From NCBI GenBank assembly GCA_015058625.1, contig SVCA01000012.1, forward strand, positions 1-64,000: 64,000 nt of DNA, read 5' to 3'. Below the pieces are notes generated by a model, which worked only from the letters and a program-made list of their open reading frames with translations, had not been told where the DNA came from and made no database searches. Within the stretch, counting starts at the first letter, position 1, and each line of letters opens with the position of its first letter. This document shows positions 58,215 to 64,000 of the stretch, piece by piece. The stretch comes from Pseudoselenomonas ruminantium. GTDB lineage: Bacteria > Bacillota > Negativicutes > Selenomonadales > Selenomonadaceae. A program made the position numbers and the translations under genes.

Positions 58215-60125
58215 ATGAATGTATGTTGGCAGTCAGGTGGTATACTGACTGGCTTGTGCCTGATGGAAAGTGTCTGTTGTGTGGGATTGGCCGCTCCTAT
58301 TAATGATGTTGGAGGCGAATTGGCTACGCTCAATGAAGCTGGGCAGGCATCAATACGGCAAAGGGATTATGTTGCGGCAGAACGGTATTTTCGGCAGGCA
58401 AGGGAGAAAGCTGAGCTGATGGGGCGCATGGATTTTGTGGAGGAAATGGATGCGCGGCGGGCAGCTATGTACATAAATGATGGAGAGCCCAGTCGGGCTG
58501 TGTTCATCCTGCAACCTTATATTAAGCCGGGGGTCAATAAATTTATTCTTAGTGATTTCCTAATGGCTTTGCGGGCTACTAATCAGCCACAGGAAGTAAT
58601 TAAAGTTTTTCGCGAGCATGTCAATAACTGGCAGGAGTTTCCTGTTTATGGACTTCAAATAGTAGGGGATGTTTATTTGCGGCAGGGTAAATACAAGGAG
58701 GCCTGTACGATATATGAACACATCCTGTCACGGGAGAAAGTGGCAGATGTTCCCTATGTTCAGTTAGGTTATGCTTATGCTTTGGCTCATCAGGAAAAAA
58801 ATAAGGAGGCTGTGGCTGCTTATGAGAAGGTGGCAAACATGGCTCCACGTTATAATAACATCATTGTTGGGGATGGTGAGGCCTTTATCGCTGAAGGTCG
58901 TGTCGGAATTGCTCGGCGGATGTTCGCTCTGTTGGGGAAGGATGACAGGGAAAAGGAACTCTATCAGTTGCTGTATGCCCAGTGTCTGGTGAATGTAGGG
59001 AAAGATTACGAGAATGAATCCCAAAATTTTCGACGGGATGAATACATGATGAATCGTAGTTATTATCATGAAGCCAACAATATCCTGAGGAGATTGGCCA
59101 AAAGTCACAATGAGGAAATTGTCCATGAAGCACAGGTGACTTTGACGGCGAATGACATTCATAAGGATTTGCTAGCAGATAGCCATAAAAGACTGCAGGA
59201 AATGTTGGATAAGGATAGCAATGATGTGTTGGCTTTGTCTGTTATGAATGAATATGAGCGTGTACAGTTGCACAGCCTGACGATATCCTATGAAAACTCC
59301 GTGGATGATAAGCGTAATCGGAATCAGAACATGGGGATGAGTTTTGACAGTTATCTGGGCCACGATTTTTACGGCACTATTGAGTCTAATAGAAACTGGA
59401 TGCAGGATGATGACCGGCGTACAGCTTATTGGGAGAATTCCCTAGGACTTCGGAAAAATTTTTCTTGGGGAGAAATCGGCGGCGAGTGGATTTGTTATGA
59501 TGGCACATCTGCAAGGAATGGTTATTCTATATTTACGGAGTTTGAATTTGGTGATGTGACTAAAATGGATTTTACCTTTGGCCGCCGCGTACATGACCAT
59601 GTGGGTACTGTGGCTGCGGGAATCCGAGAAAACTATCGGCAGGTGACACTGAGTCATAATCTTACTCGGAAAACCAGTCTGGCCGAGTACTATCTGTGGG
59701 CTGATTTGATGGATGGGAACAGGTATAAGGAATATGGCATAAATATCAATCATCTCTTACAGGTGAAGCATAACTATAGTGATCGTCTGCTAGCCAGCTA
59801 TAGTCGTGGCAAATATGACCGGGAAGTGTGGTTTTATGATTCTCCCTGGCGGCGCGATGCGTATACGCTGGGCTTTAGCCGTAAATGGAATCTGCCCAAA
59901 AGCAATGAGATCTGGCAATGGTTAATGAATTTTAGTTGGGGCCGGGATAATGATGAAGGAGTTGGTTTCTCACCCAATATGCGGCTGGAATACGTGAAGG
60001 ATTTGCCGCAGAATCAGCAGTTAAAGGTGGGCGCAACCTTATACAAGTATTTTCATCAACCGGAACGTGAAGGGCGGCGTAATACCGGTTGTCTTGTAGA
60101 TGTTAGTTATAATTGGGGATGGTAA
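58215..60125 (+). CDS. pgaA: PgaA-like outer membrane PGA export porin with TPR domain
   Basis: Protein of 636 residues. Signal peptide (about 1-27, ending GLAA), a tetratricopeptide region (about 35-330; AERYFRQAREKAELMGR, VYLRQGKYKEACTIYEHIL, LGYAYALAHQEKNKEAVAAYEKV) and a C-terminal beta-barrel (about 350-636) of alternating aromatic/polar strands ending in Trp, as outer-membrane proteins do. It resembles E. coli PgaA, which binds and exports partly deacetylated poly-beta-1,6-GlcNAc, and is followed by pgaB, pgaC and pgaD. ATG 58215 gives the best signal peptide; an ATG at 58197 is the alternative. Confidence 0.85.
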   Translation: MNVCWQSGGILTGLCLMESVCCVGLAAPINDVGGELATLNEAGQASIRQRDYVAAERYFRQAREKAELMGRMDFVEEMDARRAAMYINDGEPSRAVFILQPYIKPGVNKFILSDFLMALRATNQPQEVIKVFREHVNNWQEFPVYGLQIVGDVYLRQGKYKEACTIYEHILSREKVADVPYVQLGYAYALAHQEKNKEAVAAYEKVANMAPRYNNIIVGDGEAFIAEGRVGIARRMFALLGKDDREKELYQLLYAQCLVNVGKDYENESQNFRRDEYMMNRSYYHEANNILRRLAKSHNEEIVHEAQVTLTANDIHKDLLADSHKRLQEMLDKDSNDVLALSVMNEYERVQLHSLTISYENSVDDKRNRNQNMGMSFDSYLGHDFYGTIESNRNWMQDDDRRTAYWENSLGLRKNFSWGEIGGEWICYDGTSARNGYSIFTEFEFGDVTKMDFTFGRRVHDHVGTVAAGIRENYRQVTLSHNLTRKTSLAEYYLWADLMDGNRYKEYGININHLLQVKHNYSDRLLASYSRGKYDREVWFYDSPWRRDAYTLGFSRKWNLPKSNEIWQWLMNFSWGRDNDEGVGFSPNMRLEYVKDLPQNQQLKVGATLYKYFHQPEREGRRNTGCLVDVSYNWGW

Positions 60126-60129
60126 GAAT

Positions 60130-61947
60130 ATGTTGAAAAAAATAATCCGGCTGCTTTTCCTGATTGCTATGATGATGCCAGTGAACGCGGCTTTTGCTAG
60201 TGTGTCAATCCTTTGCTATCACGAAGTAGACCGGTCTGGCGATGCCTTTGCGGTCAGCCATCAGCGGTTGGAAAGTCAATTACAATTTATGAAGAACCAA
60301 GGCTATCATTTTGTCAGTCTTGATGAATACATTCGTTATACAAAAGGGGAATTACAGCTGCCGGAAAAGAGTGTGATGGTGACTTTTGACGATGGTTACC
60401 GCTCCTTTTACACGAAGGTTTATCCTCTGCTGAAAAAGTATCAGGTCCCTGGAATGTTGGCCATTGTAAGCTCATGGACAAATCATGAGGAAAAACCGAA
60501 TGATGTACGGGATACGGCTTCTTGGGACGAACTGCGGGAGATGGAAGCAAGCGGTCTTGTCACGGTTGTATCTCATACTCATGCCATGCATAAGCAACAG
60601 ACTATCAATCCACAAGGGGGGAGAAATGGAGTTGTTGGCAGTCATTTGTATGTAAATGGGCATTATGAAACGGATGAAGAGTATAAGACACGGTTGAAAA
60701 ATGATTTGTCCGAGGTTCAGCGTCTCTTTCAGGAAAAGCTGGGGCATAAAGCTAGAGCTATGGTTTGGCCCTATGGCATTTATACCAAAGAAGCTATAGA
60801 CCTAACCAAAGATGCAGCCATGGAAGCTACTTTCCTGTTGGATGGTGGTGTAAATGAATCGGGGGAAAATTCCCGTTTTTATGCTAAGCGTATGATTATG
60901 GAAAGTGATTTTGACGTGCAGCGGCTGAAGAAATTGCTGACAGTTAATCACGATAGTTGGGATTCATCCGGTATACGTATGGCCCAAGTGGATTTGGATA
61001 ATATCTATAGTAAGAATTCACGCAAGTATGAACGAAATTTGCAGAACCTGCTGAAAGAGCTGAACAACAATAATATCAATTTAGTGGCATTGCAGGCCTT
61101 TGCTGACCCGGATGGGGATGGCAATGTGGATGAAGTATATTTTGCCAACAGCGTGGTTCCTGTACGAGCGGATATCTTTAATGATGTGACTACCCGTTTG
61201 CAGCAACGTGGCCTTATGGTGGTGGCCTGGCTGCCTGTGCTGAATTATCAGAGCCTGATTAAAAAGGACGACAGCAACGCAGTAAAATCCCGGGGTGAGA
61301 AGGGGTGGTATCATCGGCTCAGTCCCTTTGACCAAGAAGGTCTCAAGCAAGTAAAGCTGTTGTTTAATGATTTGGCGGTTAATACGCAGGTGGCAGGTGT
61401 GTTGTTGCAGGATGATTTGTATCTGAATCAGGATGAGGATGTATCTTTTCCTGCTCAACAGGCCTATCGTAAGCAGTTCGGCAAGGATTTGCTGACGATA
61501 GATGCCAAGGATGATAAATTGGGTAATTGGAAGATGGCGGCGTTGGATAATGCGGCCCGTCAGGCGGTGGATGCCTTTAAGATGACGCGTCCTCAAGCTA
61601 TCGTCATGCGGGATATCTATGCCGGTGCTCTGCTGTATCCGGATGCAGTTTCCTGGTTAGGCCAGGATTACACGGACTATTTGCAGCAGTACGATTACAC
61701 GGTGGTCATGGCCTATCCCTTCATGGATAACGAGGAAGAACCCTATGAATACCTGCAGCGGGTAGCCAAGGTAATTAAGGATAAGAACGGGGCGGCGAAA
61801 ACCATTGTGAAAATCCAGAGCTATGACTGGCAGAAAAATCGTTGGCTGCCTGCAGGCGTATTCAGCAAACAGATGAGTACCCTGAAACGGGCAGGCATGA
61901 AGAATCTTGGCTATTATCCCAACACTTTCTGCTTCTGGCCTAAGTAA
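60130..61947 (+). CDS. pgaB: PgaB-like poly-N-acetylglucosamine deacetylase
   Basis: Exported protein of 605 residues with a signal peptide (about 1-24, ending AFA) but no lipobox, unlike the E. coli lipoprotein. The N-terminal CE4 polysaccharide deacetylase domain (about 25-250) shows the metal/catalytic motif VTFDDGYRSF near 90 and the His motif VVSHTHAMH near 148. The C-terminal PgaB_C / GH153 domain (about 280-605; GWYHRLSPFDQEGLKQVKLLFNDL, VAGVLLQDDLYL) normally hydrolyses PNAG. It starts 4 nt after pgaA; the longer frame from 60100 is inside pgaA. Confidence 0.93.
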   Translation: MLKKIIRLLFLIAMMMPVNAAFASVSILCYHEVDRSGDAFAVSHQRLESQLQFMKNQGYHFVSLDEYIRYTKGELQLPEKSVMVTFDDGYRSFYTKVYPLLKKYQVPGMLAIVSSWTNHEEKPNDVRDTASWDELREMEASGLVTVVSHTHAMHKQQTINPQGGRNGVVGSHLYVNGHYETDEEYKTRLKNDLSEVQRLFQEKLGHKARAMVWPYGIYTKEAIDLTKDAAMEATFLLDGGVNESGENSRFYAKRMIMESDFDVQRLKKLLTVNHDSWDSSGIRMAQVDLDNIYSKNSRKYERNLQNLLKELNNNNINLVALQAFADPDGDGNVDEVYFANSVVPVRADIFNDVTTRLQQRGLMVVAWLPVLNYQSLIKKDDSNAVKSRGEKGWYHRLSPFDQEGLKQVKLLFNDLAVNTQVAGVLLQDDLYLNQDEDVSFPAQQAYRKQFGKDLLTIDAKDDKLGNWKMAALDNAARQAVDAFKMTRPQAIVMRDIYAGALLYPDAVSWLGQDYTDYLQQYDYTVVMAYPFMDNEEEPYEYLQRVAKVIKDKNGAAKTIVKIQSYDWQKNRWLPAGVFSKQMSTLKRAGMKNLGYYPNTFCFWPK

Positions 61948-61973
61948 TCGTCATTTTGTCAAGGAGGAAAATT

Positions 61974-63245
61974 TTGGATTACATCTATACGTTTATATTG
62001 TGGTTGGCAGAGTTTGTATTTTACTATCCCATCCTGATGAGTATTGTGTGGATGGTGGGGGCTATTTATTTTTACTGGCGCAGGGAGCGGGGACGGGATA
62101 TGAACCCGCCAAAGCTTGAACACAAGCCGCTAGTATCGGTGTTTATTCCTGCGCATAATGAAGAAAGGGATATTGCCGATGCGGTACATTCTATTTTTGC
62201 CAACCGCTACAGCAATTTGGAAGTTATCGTTATTAATGATGCCAGCACGGACAGAACTCAGCAGGTACTTGAAGGACTTATGACCCAATATCCTGCATTG
62301 AAAGTCTTGCATATGGAAAAAAATATGGGCAAAGCAAATGGTTTGAATCTGGCCTTTGCCATGAGCCATGGTGAAATTATCGTTACGTTGGATGCGGATT
62401 CCATGTTGGATGAGACGGCTATTGAGTGGGCAGTTTGGCATTTCAATAATTATCCCCGGGTGGGAGCGGTTACGGGAAATCCTCGGGTGAGAAATCGTAC
62501 AAGCCTGTTAGCGAAAATTCAGACGGCAGAATATGCCAGCGTCATTGGTTTGATCAAGCGTACGCAGCGTATTATAGGCAAGGTTATGACGGTGTCTGGT
62601 GTGGTGGCTGCCTGGCGGCGAACCGCCATTGTTAATGCTGGTCTTTGGAGTAATACAGCCATTACGGATGATATCGAAATGACCTGGAAGATGGAAACTA
62701 AGTTTTGGGATGTACGCTATGAACCTAATATGATTTGCTGGATGTTGGTGCCGGAAACCCTTAAGGGAATTTGGCAACAGAGAAAGCGTTGGGCTCAAGG
62801 CGGAATTGAGGTAATCCGTACTCATATTGATGTATGGAAATACTGGAGGGAACGGCGGATTTGGCCGGTATACCTGGATTATTTTCTGGGGATTTTTTGG
62901 GCGTATTCTTTTGTTGTCTGTGGGATTTTGTGGATGCTTCGTTTTGGATTGGATATAACAGGCAGTGGTTATGCTGCCTATTTGCCGGAGTTGGGGAATC
63001 CATTAATCAGTTGGAAGGGGTCTGTCATTTCATTAATATGTCTGTTGCAGTTTGCTGTGAGTATTATGATAGATGCTCGCTATGATAAAACATTGCTTCG
63101 CAATTATTTTTGGGTGGTGTGGTATCCAGTGGTGTATTGGATTTTCAATGCTTTGGCGGCAGTGGTGTCTACGCCTATTGGTTTGAAGAGAGACATGACT
63201 ACAGCAGCTGTGTGGGTCAGTCCGGATAGGGGAATAAAGATATGA
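61974..63245 (+). CDS. pgaC: PgaC-like poly-beta-1,6-N-acetylglucosamine synthase
   Basis: Processive family-2 glycosyltransferase of 423 residues. Two N-terminal membrane segments (about 3-40), GT2 domain with PAHNEERDIADAVHSI near 52, nucleotide Asp in VINDASTDR, acceptor-site LDADSMLDETA near 135, catalytic TDD in AITDDIEMTWKME near 225 and QQRKRWAQGG near 262, then two or three C-terminal segments. It joins UDP-GlcNAc units and feeds the chain through the membrane with PgaD. The start is TTG at 61974, 9-11 nt after AAGGAGG; the ORF upstream is the ribosome site itself. Confidence 0.93.
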   Translation: MDYIYTFILWLAEFVFYYPILMSIVWMVGAIYFYWRRERGRDMNPPKLEHKPLVSVFIPAHNEERDIADAVHSIFANRYSNLEVIVINDASTDRTQQVLEGLMTQYPALKVLHMEKNMGKANGLNLAFAMSHGEIIVTLDADSMLDETAIEWAVWHFNNYPRVGAVTGNPRVRNRTSLLAKIQTAEYASVIGLIKRTQRIIGKVMTVSGVVAAWRRTAIVNAGLWSNTAITDDIEMTWKMETKFWDVRYEPNMICWMLVPETLKGIWQQRKRWAQGGIEVIRTHIDVWKYWRERRIWPVYLDYFLGIFWAYSFVVCGILWMLRFGLDITGSGYAAYLPELGNPLISWKGSVISLICLLQFAVSIMIDARYDKTLLRNYFWVVWYPVVYWIFNALAAVVSTPIGLKRDMTTAAVWVSPDRGIKI

Positions 63246-63709
63246 TTGCAAATACGGAATATAAGGAATCGAAATGGGAACCTGTTTTTGAAGCTAAGGA
63301 AAGACAAAATTTTATCATTAGAGTTTTAGAACAAATAATAGCAATTTGTGCGACCATAGTTTTATGGATGTTTTTGTTGGTTGCATTTTATAATAAAATA
63401 TATGTGGAAACGAATGCCAGCTTGGAGCATGTGGGAGAAATCCTGCTGACATTTTTTATATTGACAATTGCGGTGTTGGGGGGCTGGCAGTTTTATAATT
63501 GGTTCCGCTTTCATAACAAGGGGCGTCGCAAGGAATTCAAGCCGCAAAGTTTGGAAGAAGTGGGTATGCTGTATGGTATATCCTTGGGAAATATGGAACG
63601 TCTGCAGGAAATCCGTAACGTGGCGGTAGTGGAATTTAAGAATCATCGTTATTATTATTGCATTGATGGACAGGCTCCAATTGAGATTGGGATGTTGAGA
63701 AAAAAGTAA
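63242..63709 (+). CDS. pgaD: PgaD-like auxiliary protein
   Basis: Membrane protein of 155 residues with two segments (about 28-50 and 68-90), a basic middle part (NKGRRKEFKPQSLEEVG) and a C-terminal region EFKNHRYYYCIDG. Position after pgaC, topology and length fit PgaD, which in E. coli is stabilised by c-di-GMP together with PgaC. Sequence similarity is weak, so the call rests mainly on context. Start overlaps the pgaC stop by 4 nt. A terminator follows. Confidence 0.8.
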   Translation: MIANTEYKESKWEPVFEAKERQNFIIRVLEQIIAICATIVLWMFLLVAFYNKIYVETNASLEHVGEILLTFFILTIAVLGGWQFYNWFRFHNKGRRKEFKPQSLEEVGMLYGISLGNMERLQEIRNVAVVEFKNHRYYYCIDGQAPIEIGMLRKK

Positions 63710-63730
63710 TTGAGAGTGTAATAGAAGAAA

Positions 63731-63765
63731 GGTCACAGTGGCTAGGGACCCATTGTGGCCTTTTT
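63731..63765 (+). terminator. terminator of the pga operon
   Basis: Stem GGTCACAGTGG (63731-63741) / CCATTGTGGCC (63750-63760), with mismatch/wobble, and five T. Confidence 0.85.
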
Positions 63766-63856
63766 GATGTACAGGCAGGAATTTTTCGGATAAAGGGAAA
63801 ATTATCGTTTACGGCGAAACTAAAATGTAATAAGATATTATCCGGGAGTGTAAAGT

Positions 63857-64000
63857 ATGTTAAAAGAATGGAAGTTAAGCGCCGTTGTACCGGAGGCGGC
63901 TGATTTTGCCAGAGAACTGGGCGTGACCAGGAGTCTGGCCAATATATTATGGAATCGTGGTATCTGCACCCGGGAGGCTGCGGAAGTATTTTTGCAGCCG
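63857..64000 (+). CDS. recJ: single-stranded-DNA exonuclease RecJ, N-terminal part
   Basis: The first 48 codons of a gene cut by the window end. The sequence MLKEWKLSAVVPEAADFARELGV..., then LANILWNRGICTREAAEVFLQP is typical of the N-terminus of RecJ (LAxxLxxRGIxTxExAxxFLxP). The DHH catalytic motifs lie outside the window. RBS GGGAGTG lies upstream. Confidence 0.85.
   Translation, partial: MLKEWKLSAVVPEAADFARELGVTRSLANILWNRGICTREAAEVFLQP

Noticed and set aside
1..64000. CRISPR array, prophage or restriction-modification system
   Set aside because: No series of regularly spaced short repeats, no phage structural genes, no methylase motifs were seen in the window.

Overview
The window reads like the chromosome of a diderm (outer-membrane) member of the Firmicutes, most likely a Selenomonadaceae relative (Selenomonas/Mitsuokella type). 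Low-GC-Gram-positive style Shine-Dalgarno sites, TTG starts and promoters occur beside genes that need an outer membrane: TolC, a secretin, a PgaA-type porin and a MacAB-like efflux system. This assignment is inference from gene content; no database was searched.

Layout. (1) 1-8.7 kb: the 3' end of a 5S rRNA, a chemoreceptor, a convergent HD-GYP c-di-GMP phosphodiesterase, an orphan amino-acid binding lipoprotein, a DcuC-family carrier with an M20 peptidase, PanE and a TRIC/UPF0126 membrane protein. (2) 8.7-14.2 kb: a MATE exporter behind a leader terminator, then ftsE-ftsX-M23 peptidase-ctpA, a cell-division and wall-hydrolysis module. (3) 14.2-16.4 kb: an IS3-derived element with 4-bp target duplications carrying two AT-rich passenger genes; it sits in the loop of what was the ctpA terminator. 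(4) 17.2-17.8 kb and 38.3-38.9 kb: two inverted copies of a non-coding composite repeat, each built from two MITE-like modules. (5) 17.9-19.8 kb: a Ser-rich membrane protein and a glutathionylspermidine-synthase-like ATP-grasp enzyme. (6) 19.8-36.3 kb: two PEP-hydrolase-type TIM-barrel proteins (one fused to an AraC DNA-binding domain) followed by a 14-kb co-directional pectin/uronate catabolic operon. A group IIC intron is inserted directly after its terminator. (7) 38.9-45.3 kb: recQ, and divergent tolC-macA-macB1-macB2. (8) 45.3-56.1 kb: a complete Tad/Flp pilus locus. (9) 56.4-63.7 kb: a DUF4143 ATPase, a DUF192 protein and pgaABCD for poly-N-acetylglucosamine. The window ends inside recJ.

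How the genes work together. The uronate operon imports oligogalacturonides (GPH carrier), cleaves them in the cytosol (GH28, GH105), and sends saturated galacturonate through UxaC-UxaB-UxaA and unsaturated residues through KduI-KduD. Both branches meet at 2-keto-3-deoxygluconate, which KdgK and Eda convert to pyruvate and glyceraldehyde-3-phosphate. The Tad pilus and PGA polysaccharide are both adhesion/biofilm functions, and a c-di-GMP-degrading enzyme lies in the same window. The strongest unexplained signals are the inverted composite repeat, the passenger-carrying IS3 derivative that split a terminator, and the TIM-barrel/AraC regulator pair with repeated candidate operator boxes ahead of uxaB.
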